From: Konateibacter massiliensis
GTDB taxonomy: Bacteria > Bacillota > Clostridia > Lachnospirales > Lachnospiraceae
Direction: 5' to 3'
DNA length: 64,000 nt
Assembly (NCBI RefSeq): GCF_900184995.1
Contig: NZ_LT860097.1
Location: 235,214-299,213, forward strand
Shown here: piece after piece, positions 19,101 to 28,510 of the stretch
How positions within the stretch are numbered: the stretch's first letter is position 1
How the letters are laid out: each line of letters begins with the position of its first letter
The notes under the pieces: model-generated
Told to the model about the DNA's origin: nothing
Database searches by the model: none
What the model saw: only the letters and a program-made list of their open reading frames with translations
Translations under genes and position numbers: made by a program

Positions 19101-20854
19101 ATATAACGATTAATAAAAAGGAAGTATCGGTACCTGAAAATATAACTATCATGGAGGCAGCGGCAAGAATAGGGACTTTAATTCCTCACCTTTGCTATTT
19201 GAAGGATATCAATGAAATCGGAGCCTGCCGTGTCTGCGTAGTGGAGGTAGAAGGAAAAGACAAGCTGGTAACAGCCTGTAACAATGTTGTGGAAGACGGC
19301 ATGGTGATTTACACAAACAGCCCGAAGGTAAGGCAGGTACGAAGAACCAATATTGAGCTGATACTTTCCCAGCATGACTGCCACTGTGCGACCTGTGTCA
19401 GAAGCGGAAACTGTAAGCTGCAGGAAATTGCAAACAATCTTGGAATCTTGGAGATTCCATATGAGAAAGAGGTAACAACTCTTCCTTGGGATCAAAATTT
19501 TCCGTTAATCAGAGACTCCGGAAAATGTATCAAATGTATGAGATGTATTCAAGTCTGTGACAAAATTCAGGCGATGAATGTATGGGATATTTCCTACACA
19601 GGCTCTCGCACGACTGTTGATGTTTCCTATAACCGAAAAATCAATGACTCCGACTGTACCTTGTGCGGTCAGTGTATCACACATTGCCCTGTCGGCGCAT
19701 TGAGGGAGAGGGATGATACACAGAAGGCATATGATGCAATTGCTGACAAGGACAAAATAACGGTTGTCCAGGTTGCGCCTGCAATACGTGCCGCATGGGG
19801 AGAAATGCTGGGACTAAAACGAGAGGAAGCCACAATAAAGCGACTTGTCAGTGCCCTTCGGCAAATGGGCTTTGATTATATCTTTGACACCGATTTTTCT
19901 GCCGATTTGACCATTATGGAAGAGGCAAGCGAATTTTTGGATAGATTGGAAAACAAAGAGAACAGTACATTTCCGATGTTTACTTCCTGTTGTCCGGGTT
20001 GGGTTCGATTCATGAAGGGACAGTATCCGGAAATGGTGTCAAACCTTTCAACGGCGAAATCTCCTCAACAGATGTTTGGGGCAGTGGCAAAGAGCTATTA
20101 TGCCAAACTTTTGGGTGTTGAGCCTGAAAAAATTTATTGCATTTCCATTATGCCTTGTGTAGCAAAAAAATCCGAGTGTGACTTGGAGACAATGAATGAT
20201 GCAAGTGCAGGGCAGGATGTGGACTTGGTTCTTACAACGAGAGAGATCGTGAGAATGATTAAGGCGGAAAACATTATACCTAGTATTCTAAAGGAGGAGG
20301 AATTTGACCATCCGCTTGGAATTGGATCCGGTGCAGGTGTTATCTTTGGAGCAACCGGCGGTGTAATGGAAGCTGCACTTCGAAGTGCATATTACTTTGT
20401 GATGGGTGAAAACCCTGATGCAGATACCTTCCGTGCAGTCAGAGGACAAGAGGGTATCAGGGAAACCGAGTTTGAGCTAAACGGAATCAAGCTTCGCACT
20501 GCAGTTGTGACCGGGCTTGCCAATGCCAGAGAAGTCATGGAACAGATTAGAAACGGTAAGGTACACTATGACTTTGTGGAGGTAATGGCGTGTCCGGGAG
20601 GCTGCGTAGGAGGAGGCGGTCAGCCGATACATGACGGCATTGAGCTTGCAAAAGAGCGCGCTGACAGGCTGTATCATCTCGATAAGACGAGCGAGATTCG
20701 CTTTTCTCATGAAAATCCTTCTATTGTTGCGATTTATAAGGATTATCTGGAAAAACCGCTGTCTCACAAGTCGCATGATTTATTACATACGGATCATACC
20801 GCTTGGGAGATGCCTCTGACAAGGAATAATCAGAGAAATTTGAAGTGGGAATAG
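19094..20854 (+). CDS. [FeFe]-hydrogenase, NAD(P)H/ferredoxin-linked type
   Basis: Catalytic hydrogenase of 586 residues that makes or uses H2. The N-terminal [2Fe-2S] domain has Cys34, Cys45, Cys48 and Cys62. A His-Cys3 cluster follows (His94, Cys98, Cys101, Cys107). Next are two [4Fe-4S] motifs (CIKCMRCIQVC; CTLCGQCITHCP) and the H-cluster domain with all three signatures: TSCCPGW, MPCVAKKSE and MACPGGCVGGGGQP. The small-subunit-like C-terminal region is present. The cluster set is that of multimeric or modular HydA. It is coupled by overlap to the GltD-like gene. No NuoE-like partner or H-cluster maturase (HydE, F, G) lies in the window. Confidence 0.94.
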   Translation: MVNITINKKEVSVPENITIMEAAARIGTLIPHLCYLKDINEIGACRVCVVEVEGKDKLVTACNNVVEDGMVIYTNSPKVRQVRRTNIELILSQHDCHCATCVRSGNCKLQEIANNLGILEIPYEKEVTTLPWDQNFPLIRDSGKCIKCMRCIQVCDKIQAMNVWDISYTGSRTTVDVSYNRKINDSDCTLCGQCITHCPVGALRERDDTQKAYDAIADKDKITVVQVAPAIRAAWGEMLGLKREEATIKRLVSALRQMGFDYIFDTDFSADLTIMEEASEFLDRLENKENSTFPMFTSCCPGWVRFMKGQYPEMVSNLSTAKSPQQMFGAVAKSYYAKLLGVEPEKIYCISIMPCVAKKSECDLETMNDASAGQDVDLVLTTREIVRMIKAENIIPSILKEEEFDHPLGIGSGAGVIFGATGGVMEAALRSAYYFVMGENPDADTFRAVRGQEGIRETEFELNGIKLRTAVVTGLANAREVMEQIRNGKVHYDFVEVMACPGGCVGGGGQPIHDGIELAKERADRLYHLDKTSEIRFSHENPSIVAIYKDYLEKPLSHKSHDLLHTDHTAWEMPLTRNNQRNLKWE

Positions 20855-20921
20855 TTTGTATAAGGAATTCAGTTTTGGGAATGCTAAAGGTGAGCAAAGT
20901 GTAACGTAAACTGAGATTAGG

Positions 20922-20978
20922 AAGCGGGCGTATTGCGATATGCCCGCTTTGTGTATCATGGAAATTCCTGTGATACAC
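20922..20978 (+). terminator. hairpins after the hydrogenase gene
   Basis: Two perfect 8-base stems: AAGCGGGC (20922-20929) with GCCCGCTT (20942-20949), followed by a poor T-run, and GTGTATCA (20951-20958) with TGATACAC (20971-20978). The first is a plausible weak terminator. The second lies 26 bases before gpr and could be part of its control. Confidence 0.45.
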
Positions 20979-21003
20979 AAACTTCTGCTAATTAGGAGGC
21001 AAA

Positions 21004-21960
21004 ATGGAAGAGAAAGATAAGTTTGTAATTCGGACGGATTTAGCGCTTGAGGCAAAGGAGAGCTTTGAGGAGGACAACGTTGAGATAAAGGGTGTCATCA
21101 TTGACGAGAGCTACAAGGAAGAGCAGGACATCAAAATAACGAGAGTTGTAATCGAAAACGAGAACGGCGCAAGGGCAATGGCAAAGCCGATGGGAACCTA
21201 TGTCACGTTAGAAGCACCTAACATGGTAGTGCCGGATGAAGATTATCACAGGGAGATATCAAAAGAGCTTTCGGAGCAGATTAAAAAGCTGATTCCGATG
21301 GAGAAAGAGATATCTGTATTAATCGTCGGATTGGGAAACAGAGAGGTCACGCCTGACTCATTGGGACCTAACGTAGTGGAAAATCTTTTAATAACAAGGC
21401 ACGTGGTGAAGGAGTACGGTAAGGAAGTATTGGGCAAAAACAAAGTAAATATGATAAGCGGCCTTGTGCCGGGAGTTATGGCACAGACAGGTATGGAAAC
21501 GTTGGAAATCATAAAGGGAGTTGTGGAAGAGACAAAGCCGGATTATGTCATCGCGATAGATGCCCTGGCGGCAAGAAGCACAAAGCGTTTGAACCGGACG
21601 ATACAGATTACGGATACGGGAATCAATCCCGGCTCTGGCGTGGGAAATCACAGAAATGGTGTGAATGCAGAGAGCTTGAACGTGCCTGTTATCGCAATCG
21701 GTATTCCGACGGTAGTGGATGCGGCAACGATTGTAAATGATACAATGGAAAATCTGATTGATGCGATGGAGCAGACAAAGGAACTAAAAAGTATTGGCGG
21801 AACACTGAAAACCTTTGATACCGCAGAAAAATACCAGCTTATCAGAGAGATTATTTCTCCGCATTTAAACGGAATGTTCGTGACACCAAAAGATATTGAT
21901 GAAACGGTAAAGATGCTTGGATTTACCATATCGGAAGGGCTTAATATGGCATTCTCATAA
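21004..21960 (+). CDS. gpr: germination protease (spore protease)
   Basis: GPR degrades the small acid-soluble spore proteins when spores germinate. The protein has 318 residues. It starts with the propeptide-like segment FVIRTDLALEAKES, where the zymogen clips itself. The conserved VLIVGLGNREVTPDSLGP block is near residue 98, and the PDYVIAIDALAARS and GINPGSGVGNHR segments follow, all typical. A GGAGG site lies seven bases before the ATG. It is followed by spoIIP, the usual order in Clostridia and Bacilli. It should be expressed in the forespore. Its presence says that the organism can sporulate or descends from one that could. Confidence 0.95.
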   Translation: MEEKDKFVIRTDLALEAKESFEEDNVEIKGVIIDESYKEEQDIKITRVVIENENGARAMAKPMGTYVTLEAPNMVVPDEDYHREISKELSEQIKKLIPMEKEISVLIVGLGNREVTPDSLGPNVVENLLITRHVVKEYGKEVLGKNKVNMISGLVPGVMAQTGMETLEIIKGVVEETKPDYVIAIDALAARSTKRLNRTIQITDTGINPGSGVGNHRNGVNAESLNVPVIAIGIPTVVDAATIVNDTMENLIDAMEQTKELKSIGGTLKTFDTAEKYQLIREIISPHLNGMFVTPKDIDETVKMLGFTISEGLNMAFS

Positions 21961-21998
21961 ACTCAAAAGTGAACAGGCAGAATAAAAAAATCTTCATT

Positions 21999-22030
21999 TG
22001 AATATACTTTAAAGAATGGATTTCAATCTA
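21999..22030 (+). promoter_or_regulatory. possible sporulation promoter before spoIIP
   Basis: TGAATA (21999-22004) and CAATCTA (22024-22030) are 19 bases apart. They resemble the sigma-G type (GHATR / CATnHTA) with one mismatch and a slightly long spacer. Weak. Confidence 0.25.
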
Positions 22031-22057
22031 TGACACAAGCCATCATCAGGAGGCAAA

Positions 22058-23518
22058 ATGAAGATTTTAAAAAAAAGATTATATACATGTTTGTGGACTA
22101 TCATTATTTTATTCGGTTTATATGTATGTGTCAGGGGATTTTCTATGGTGACGTTCAAGGACATGGAAAATCCCCTGAATAATGTGATTAACAGCGTAAC
22201 GGGCACCGTGGGCAAAAATGTTATGAATATGTATATGCCGGGAGTCACCCACAGTGTAGGGGATGACGAGGATTATGGTATCGTGCAGAAGGTGCTGAAT
22301 ACGATTATGGAGAATTCACCTATATATGACTATTTTCGGGAAAGCAAAGGCTATGAGACAACCGCAGACAGCGAGTATACCTATGAAATGATTATTGCGG
22401 CTGAGGCGGCTGACGAGAATTATATAGATGCAGAGACTGGTGAGCTGGTGGAAGCAAGCGGAGGCTTGGTGGCGCAGGAAAATGAAAGGTATTTGGCACA
22501 GGGGAATGTGGCTGGAAACGGCACAGAAAGCACCGGGAATGAAAACAGCGAGGATAGCAGTGCGGAGGCGGAAAATGGAATAGAGGCGGAAAGCAACGAG
22601 GCAGAAGATGGCACAGGAGAAAGCAGTGGAGAGGAAAATGTAGAAGGAGAAAATGGTACGGCAGAAAACGAAGCAGAACAGGCAGAAGGAGAGTCGACCG
22701 ACACCGAGGCGGTGGAGAGCAGTACAACAGCAAATGCTGTCGGAGTAGAATATTCTCTCGAGAAGCTGGCGGATTTTGACTTCTTAAAAAATACCTTTTA
22801 TTCCGTGGATTCTACAACCTCGATAGATAGCAGCAGGCTGAATGCAAAGAATATGCTGGAAAAGGATTTGACCATAGAAAAGGATAGCAGCGTTCCGCAA
22901 ATATTGATTTATCACACCCATTCACAGGAAGCGTTTGTGGACTCAGTAGAGGGCGACAGCAGCACAACGATTGTGGGAGTTGGGGAGTATCTGGCGCAGA
23001 TACTGGCAAATACATATGGCTACAATGTAATTCATGACAGCTCAACTTATGATATGATAAACGGAAAATTAAATCGAAACTATGCATATACACTTGCAGA
23101 GCCAAATATAAAACGAATTCTGGCTGAAAATCCTTCTATTGAGGTTATCATTGACTTGCATCGCGATGGCTTAAAAGATCATGTTCATTTGGTAACAGAT
23201 ATAAACGGAAAGCAGACAGCACAGTTTATGTTTTTCAACGGGTTGAGTTACAGTACAAAGGTAGGAAATATTGAATATTTATATAATCCTTATATTGAAG
23301 ACAATCTGGCATTTTCCTTCCAAATGCAGCTTGCAGCAATGAAATACTATCCCAATCTGACGAGAAAAACGTATTTAAAAGGACTTCGCTACAATCTTCA
23401 CCTGATGCCCAGAGCAACTCTTATCGAGCTCGGAGGACAGACAAACACGCTTGAGGAGGCAAAAAATGCAATGGAGCCCCTCGCAGATATTCTGGATAAA
23501 GTGTTGAAAGGGAATTGA
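22058..23518 (+). CDS. spoIIP: stage II sporulation protein P
   Basis: SpoIIP is a peptidoglycan amidase/endopeptidase that with SpoIID and SpoIIM thins the septal wall during engulfment. The 486-residue protein has one N-terminal membrane helix (about 9-30). A long Glu/Ser/Asn/Gly-rich linker spans about residues 135-228. The C-terminal catalytic domain is recognised by ILIYHTHSQEAF, the GVGEYLAQIL helix, VIIDLHRDG with its metal-binding His, and LIELGGQTNTLEEA. The acidic linker is much longer than usual. GGAGG precedes the ATG. It lies downstream of gpr and upstream of lepA. Confidence 0.93.
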   Translation: MKILKKRLYTCLWTIIILFGLYVCVRGFSMVTFKDMENPLNNVINSVTGTVGKNVMNMYMPGVTHSVGDDEDYGIVQKVLNTIMENSPIYDYFRESKGYETTADSEYTYEMIIAAEAADENYIDAETGELVEASGGLVAQENERYLAQGNVAGNGTESTGNENSEDSSAEAENGIEAESNEAEDGTGESSGEENVEGENGTAENEAEQAEGESTDTEAVESSTTANAVGVEYSLEKLADFDFLKNTFYSVDSTTSIDSSRLNAKNMLEKDLTIEKDSSVPQILIYHTHSQEAFVDSVEGDSSTTIVGVGEYLAQILANTYGYNVIHDSSTYDMINGKLNRNYAYTLAEPNIKRILAENPSIEVIIDLHRDGLKDHVHLVTDINGKQTAQFMFFNGLSYSTKVGNIEYLYNPYIEDNLAFSFQMQLAAMKYYPNLTRKTYLKGLRYNLHLMPRATLIELGGQTNTLEEAKNAMEPLADILDKVLKGN

Positions 23519-23543
23519 ATAAAAAGCTCGAATATGCTACAAT
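23515..23543 (+). promoter_or_regulatory. candidate promoter for lepA
   Basis: TTGAAT (23515-23520), 17-base spacer, TACAAT (23538-23543); the -35 overlaps the spoIIP stop codon. It lies 35 bases before the lepA start. Confidence 0.5.
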
Positions 23544-23577
23544 TTCTACAGTAAAGCTTTAATTAAGGAGAAAATGA

Positions 23578-25392
23578 ATGTCAGTAATAGACCAAAGTAA
23601 AATTAGAAATTTTTGTATCATTGCTCATATCGATCACGGCAAGTCCACGCTGGCTGACCGTATTATTGAAATGACGGGACTGCTTACCAGCAGGGAAATG
23701 CAGTCACAGGTTCTTGACAACATGGATTTGGAGAGGGAGAGAGGAATTACAATTAAAGCACAGTCTGTCCGCGTTATTTACAAGGCGGATGACGGTGAAG
23801 AATATATATTTAATTTGATTGACACTCCGGGACATGTGGATTTTAACTATGAGGTATCCCGAAGTCTTGCGGCATGCGACGGTGCGATTTTGGTCGTGGA
23901 TGCGGCACAGGGAATCGAGGCACAGACCTTGGCGAATGTTTACCTTGCCTTAGACCACAACTTAGATGTTTTTCCGGTTATCAACAAAATCGATTTGCCG
24001 AGTGCGGACCCGGAGCGGGTAATCGATGAGATTGAGGATATCATTGGAATTGAAGCGCAGGATGCTCCGCTTATTTCTGCCAAAACAGGGCTTAACTGTG
24101 AGCAGGTGCTAAAGCAGATTGTGGAGAAGATTCCGGCACCAAAAGGGGATGCAAGTGCTCCTCTGCAGGCGCTTATCTTTGATTCCCTCTATGATTCCTA
24201 CAAGGGTGTTATTGTATTCTGCCGTATTATGGAGGGCAGGGTTTCAAGGGGAACGACTATTAAAATGATGGCAACCGGCGCCTCGGCGGAGGTTGTTGAG
24301 GTTGGATACTTCGGAGCCGGACAATTTATCCCTGCTGAGGAGCTGCGTGCAGGTATGGTAGGCTATATCACCGCAAGTCTTAAGAATGTGAAAGACACAA
24401 GAGTGGGAGATACGGTGACAGATGCACATAATCCGTGCAAGGAGCCGCTGCCGGGCTATAAGAAGGTAAATCCGATGGTTTATTGCGGTATGTATCCGGC
24501 GGATGGTGCAAAATACCCGGACCTTAGAGATGCCTTGGAAAAGCTGCAGTTAAATGATGCGGCATTGCAGTTTGAACCGGAGACTTCCATTGCATTGGGA
24601 TTTGGTTTCCGATGCGGTTTCTTAGGACTGCTTCATCTTGAAATCATTCAGGAGAGATTAGAGAGAGAATACAATTTAGATATTGTTACAACAGCACCGG
24701 GCGTTATTTATAAGGTGTACAAAACAAACGGTGAGTTGATTGAGCTGACCAATCCGTCCAATCTTCCCGAGCCGACGGAAATTGACTACATGGAAGAACC
24801 TCTTGTCAGTGCGGAAATCATGGTGACGACGGAATTTATCGGACAAATTATGGATTTGTGTCAGGAGCGCCGCGGAATTTATAATGGAATGGAATATATG
24901 GAGGAGACAAGAGCGTTGCTTCGCTATGATCTTCCGTTGAACGAAATTATTTATGACTTTTTTGATGCCTTAAAATCCCGTTCGAGAGGATATGCGTCCT
25001 TTGATTATGAGATGAAAGGCTATGTGCGTTCCGAGCTTGTGAAGCTCGATATCCTCATCAATAAAGAGGAGGTAGATGCCCTATCCTTCATTATTCATGC
25101 GGATACTGCATATGAGCGCGGAAGAAAAATGTGTGAAAAGCTAAAGGATGAAATTCCGAGACAGCTCTTTGAAATTCCGATACAGGCGGCAATCGGAAGC
25201 AAGGTTATCGCGCGCGAGACGGTAAAAGCCATGAGAAAAGACGTATTGGCGAAATGTTATGGCGGAGATATTTCAAGAAAGCGAAAACTGCTTGAAAAGC
25301 AAAAGGAAGGCAAGAAGAGAATGCGTCAGGTCGGAAATGTAGAAATTCCGCAAAAGGCATTTATGAGTGTTTTAAAACTGGATCAAGATTAA
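23578..25392 (+). CDS. lepA: elongation factor 4 (LepA)
   Basis: Ribosome-bound translational GTPase of 604 residues, the standard length. The G motifs are clear: AHIDHGKST near residue 17, DTPGHVDF near 82 and NKID near 136. The later [16 protein letters not shown] block and the C-terminal LepA-specific domain ending in [11 protein letters not shown] are diagnostic. An AAGGAG site precedes the ATG. LepA acts on ribosome biogenesis or stalled elongation, depending on the study. It is followed by hemW, as in many Firmicutes, with an attenuator-like hairpin in between. Confidence 0.97.
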   Translation: MSVIDQSKIRNFCIIAHIDHGKSTLADRIIEMTGLLTSREMQSQVLDNMDLERERGITIKAQSVRVIYKADDGEEYIFNLIDTPGHVDFNYEVSRSLAACDGAILVVDAAQGIEAQTLANVYLALDHNLDVFPVINKIDLPSADPERVIDEIEDIIGIEAQDAPLISAKTGLNCEQVLKQIVEKIPAPKGDASAPLQALIFDSLYDSYKGVIVFCRIMEGRVSRGTTIKMMATGASAEVVEVGYFGAGQFIPAEELRAGMVGYITASLKNVKDTRVGDTVTDAHNPCKEPLPGYKKVNPMVYCGMYPADGAKYPDLRDALEKLQLNDAALQFEPETSIALGFGFRCGFLGLLHLEIIQERLEREYNLDIVTTAPGVIYKVYKTNGELIELTNPSNLPEPTEIDYMEEPLVSAEIMVTTEFIGQIMDLCQERRGIYNGMEYMEETRALLRYDLPLNEIIYDFFDALKSRSRGYASFDYEMKGYVRSELVKLDILINKEEVDALSFIIHADTAYERGRKMCEKLKDEIPRQLFEIPIQAAIGSKVIARETVKAMRKDVLAKCYGGDISRKRKLLEKQKEGKKRMRQVGNVEIPQKAFMSVLKLDQD

Positions 25393-25399
25393 TAAGAAG

Positions 25400-25440
25400 G
25401 GGCAAATACTTCCATAAAGCAAGTATTTGTCCTTTGTTTT
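25400..25440 (+). terminator. hairpin between lepA and hemW
   Basis: 12-base arms (25400-25411 and 25421-25432, with one wobble pair) and a following TTTGTTTT. It probably ends or reduces lepA transcription before hemW. Confidence 0.7.
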
Positions 25441-25461
25441 AGCAAATCAGGAGAAAATACG

Positions 25462-26613
25462 ATGATAAAGCAAGATTTAGAAATATACATTCACATTCCG
25501 TTCTGCAAAAAGAAATGTGCATACTGCGATTTTTTGTCATTTCCCAAGTATCGTGAAAACTATGTACCGGCATTAATACAAGAAATTAAAACGGCAGATT
25601 TGATGGGAAAGAAGGAGAATGACTATATAGTTCAGACTGTTTTTATAGGAGGAGGAACACCTTCCATTATGAACGCAAAGCATATCCGCTCTATTTTGGA
25701 TGCAGTTTATAAAAGATTTGAGGTTGCAGAGAATGCGGAAATTACAATAGAAGCCAATCCGGGTACATTGACGGAAGAAAAGCTTGCCGGATATAGAGAG
25801 GCAGGTATTAACCGCTTGAGCATAGGTCTGCAATCTGCCGATGATGAGGAATTAAGGGAGCTCGGAAGGATTCACACCTATGAAGATTTTCTGAAAAACT
25901 ATGATGCTGCAAGAAGGGCAGGTTTTTCGAATATTAATATCGATTTGATGTCTGCCATACCGGGGCAGACAAGAGGGAGTTGGGTGAGTACGCTCCAAAA
26001 AATAACGGCATTGAATCCCGAACATATTTCGGCATACAGCCTTATTGTGGAGGAGGGAACGGAATTTTTTGAGAAAATGCAAAAGGGGTTACTGGCGCTT
26101 CCGACAGAGGAGGATGAGCGGCAGATGTATTACGATACCAAGAATGTGCTTGAAGGGGCAGGATATAACCGCTATGAGATATCCAATTACAGTAAAAAAG
26201 GATATGAATGCAGGCATAACACCGGATATTGGAGAAGAGTGGATTATATTGGCTTCGGACTTGGCGCGTCCTCTCTTATCAATCATAAGCGTTTTTCGAA
26301 CGATACGGATTTGAAGAGATATTTGCATGAAATGGAAGGTGAGGGGGAAAATATTCGCCCGCATGTTCAGGTTTTAAGTATAGAGGAAGAAATGGAAGAA
26401 TTCATGTTTCTGGGGCTGCGCCTCATTGACGGAATTAGCAAAAAGGAATTTGGGACAACGTTTCAGAAAAAATATGAAGAGGTATACAAAGAAGCGGATG
26501 CAAAATTGACGGCTCAGGGACTTCTTATAAACGAAGGAGACCGGGTGTATTTAACAGAGCGAGGGTTGGATTTGAGCAACCAAGTAATGGCAGAGTTTTT
26601 GATTGAAAGATGA
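25462..26613 (+). CDS. hemW: radical SAM protein HemW (coproporphyrinogen III oxidase-like)
   Basis: A 383-residue radical SAM protein. The [4Fe-4S] motif is Cys15-x3-Cys19-x2-Cys22, in HIPFCKKKCAYCDF. It is followed by TVFIGGGTPS, EITIEANPGTL, INRLSIGLQSADD and NINIDLMSAIPGQT, and a C-terminal HemN-type domain. HemW is a heme chaperone and is often misnamed oxygen-independent coproporphyrinogen oxidase. The CxxxCxxC spacing without a fourth nearby Cys favours HemW over HemN. The position after lepA is conserved. A CAGGAGA site precedes the ATG. Confidence 0.9.
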   Translation: MIKQDLEIYIHIPFCKKKCAYCDFLSFPKYRENYVPALIQEIKTADLMGKKENDYIVQTVFIGGGTPSIMNAKHIRSILDAVYKRFEVAENAEITIEANPGTLTEEKLAGYREAGINRLSIGLQSADDEELRELGRIHTYEDFLKNYDAARRAGFSNINIDLMSAIPGQTRGSWVSTLQKITALNPEHISAYSLIVEEGTEFFEKMQKGLLALPTEEDERQMYYDTKNVLEGAGYNRYEISNYSKKGYECRHNTGYWRRVDYIGFGLGASSLINHKRFSNDTDLKRYLHEMEGEGENIRPHVQVLSIEEEMEEFMFLGLRLIDGISKKEFGTTFQKKYEEVYKEADAKLTAQGLLINEGDRVYLTERGLDLSNQVMAEFLIER

Positions 26614-26766
26614 TTTTGAATTTAAATGACTGAATTTGAATGAAAAGAAAAGCTTTAACGAAACAAAAAATGAACAATATAATAGAAAATTATAATATAT
26701 TATAGAAAATACTAAAACAAATCAAATCTGTTGTGAAAAATATACAAAAACAGGTGACGAATTTTG

Positions 26767-26808
26767 TGAATGAAAATGATTGAAAGTGACTGAAAGTGAG
26801 TGTATAAT
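26767..26808 (+). promoter_or_regulatory. fructose operon promoter with direct-repeat operator
   Basis: TTGAAA (26780-26785), 17-base spacer and TATAAT (26803-26808) form a good promoter. Across it run four close copies of a TGAaTGAAAaTGA-type repeat with about 10-base phase (26767-26802). The repeats cover the -35 and spacer, where a DeoR-type repressor such as FruR would block transcription. Confidence 0.7.
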
Positions 26809-26832
26809 AAAATCAGTCAAGGAGGTAAAAGA

Positions 26833-27603
26833 GTGTTAGTAGAACAGAGATTTGAGGAAATACTAAAGATTGTAGATGAAAAGAGAAGCGTAACAGTCCA
26901 AGAACTGATGGATTTATTGGAGGCTTCGGAATCAACGATACGAAGAGACTTGACTACATTACATTCAAATGGAAGGTTAATCAAGGTTCATGGCGGTGCA
27001 ATAGCATTAGGCTCCAATTATAACACGAAAGATGATGATGTGGAGGCGAGGCAGCTGCTTAACATGGCGGAGAAGAAAATGACAGCCAAATATGCGGCAT
27101 CTCTTATACGTGCCAATGACTTTGTTTATCTAGATGCAGGAACGACAACAGAATATATCATCGATTATTTGGAAGAAAAACATGCAGTTTTTGTAACAAA
27201 TGCGATTTCACATGCGAGGAAGCTTTTAAAGGCAGGCTGTACGGTGTATTTGATTGGCGGAGAACTGAAGGCTTCAACCGAGGCAATTGTAGGAAATGAA
27301 GCCATGATGAATTTAAGCAAGTATAACTTTACAAAGGGATTTTTCGGAACGAATGGTGTGAGCATGAAGATAGGTTTCACTACGCCGGATTTAAATGAGG
27401 CGATGATGAAGAAGGCGGCATTTGCAAGATGCAGCGACAGCTATATTCTATGCGATCCATCAAAATTCAACCAGATTTCACCGATTACTTTTGCAGAATT
27501 TACGGAGGCAAAGATAATCACAACAAATCTGGAAGATGCAAGCTACAAACAATGTGCAAACGTACTGGAGGTGAATGAAGATGATTTATACCGTAACATT
27601 TAG
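26833..27603 (+). CDS. fruR: DeoR-family repressor of the fructose operon
   Basis: A 256-residue regulator. The N-terminal DeoR helix-turn-helix (VTVQELMDLLEASESTIRRDL) is followed by the sugar-phosphate sensor domain with YLDAGTTTEYIIDYL, VTNAISHARKL and LIGGELK. The start is GTG at 26833, set by the AAGGAGG site ten bases upstream; the open frame runs 11 codons further into the operator. It is the first gene of fruR-fruK-fruA and overlaps fruK. The likely inducer is fructose 1-phosphate, the product of FruA, giving autoregulation through the repeats at 26767-26802. The gene name rests on context. Confidence 0.88.
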   Translation: MLVEQRFEEILKIVDEKRSVTVQELMDLLEASESTIRRDLTTLHSNGRLIKVHGGAIALGSNYNTKDDDVEARQLLNMAEKKMTAKYAASLIRANDFVYLDAGTTTEYIIDYLEEKHAVFVTNAISHARKLLKAGCTVYLIGGELKASTEAIVGNEAMMNLSKYNFTKGFFGTNGVSMKIGFTTPDLNEAMMKKAAFARCSDSYILCDPSKFNQISPITFAEFTEAKIITTNLEDASYKQCANVLEVNEDDLYRNI

Positions 27604-28486
27604 TCCTTGTCTGGACTATGCAGTCTGGATAGAAGAATTAAAGCTTGGGGAGGTAAACCGTGTGGAGCGGGAACACATGCTTCCGGGAGGCAAAGGGATA
27701 AACGTTTCCGTTGTACTTCACAATCTAGGCTATGACAGTGTGGCACTTGGATTTATTGCAGGCTTTACGGGAAGAGAAATTGAAAAGCAGTCTAAAAACC
27801 TCGGATTAAGCTGTGATTTCATCAACCTCGAAGAGGGTAATTCCAGAATTAACATCAAGCTGAAAGCAAAAGAGGAGACAGATATCAATGGCATCGGACC
27901 TGTTATCGAAGATAAGCATATGAATATGCTCTTTGAACAGTTGGATAATCTGACTGAAAATGACATATTGGTATTGGCGGGTAGTATACCAAACGGTGTC
28001 TCTTCAACAGTTTACTGTGACATTATGGAGAGGTTAAAATCAAGCAAGGCAAAAGTTGTGGTTGATGCAACGAATGATTTACTTGTGAACGTGCTGGAAA
28101 AGCATCCTTTCCTAATTAAGCCAAATAACCATGAACTTGGTGAGATATTTGGAGTGGAGCTAAAGGACAAGGAAGAAATTATTTTTTATGCAAAGAAGCT
28201 ACAGGAAAAGGGAGCAAGAAATGTGCTCATTTCTATGGCGGGCGACGGCGCCATTTTCATCGGCGAGGACGGCAATGTTTTAAAAAGTGCAGCACCGAAG
28301 GGGAAGGTTGTCAATTCCGTTGGTGCAGGAGATTCGATGGTTGCAGGTTTTTTAGCGGGGTATTTAGAACGAGGCAGCTACGAATATGCATTTAAAATGG
28401 GAGTTGCGACCGGAAGTGCAAGTGCATTTTCAAAGCAGCTCGCGACAAAGGAAGAGGTTTTAAAATTATTCAAAACAATAGAATGA
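27581..28486 (+). CDS. fruK: 1-phosphofructokinase
   Basis: Phosphorylates fructose 1-phosphate to fructose 1,6-bisphosphate. The 301-residue PfkB-family kinase has TVTFSPCLDYAVW at its start, the substrate loop PGGKGINVSVVLHNLG near 35, and the ATP/catalytic motif NSVGAGDSMVAGFLAG near 250. I prefer the ATG at 27581, eight bases from GGAGGTG, over the ATG at 27575. The gene overlaps fruR by 23 bases, so translation is coupled. Tagatose-6-phosphate kinase is a close relative, but the FruA neighbour settles the role. Confidence 0.93.
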   Translation: MIYTVTFSPCLDYAVWIEELKLGEVNRVEREHMLPGGKGINVSVVLHNLGYDSVALGFIAGFTGREIEKQSKNLGLSCDFINLEEGNSRINIKLKAKEETDINGIGPVIEDKHMNMLFEQLDNLTENDILVLAGSIPNGVSSTVYCDIMERLKSSKAKVVVDATNDLLVNVLEKHPFLIKPNNHELGEIFGVELKDKEEIIFYAKKLQEKGARNVLISMAGDGAIFIGEDGNVLKSAAPKGKVVNSVGAGDSMVAGFLAGYLERGSYEYAFKMGVATGSASAFSKQLATKEEVLKLFKTIE

Positions 28487-28510
28487 TAATAATATGAGGA
28501 GGATTTCAAT

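Noticed and set aside
22392..22733. Pro/His/Cys-rich minus-strand frame of 113 codons
   Set aside because: Shadow of the acidic, GA-rich linker of spoIIP; composition is an artefact of the opposite strand.
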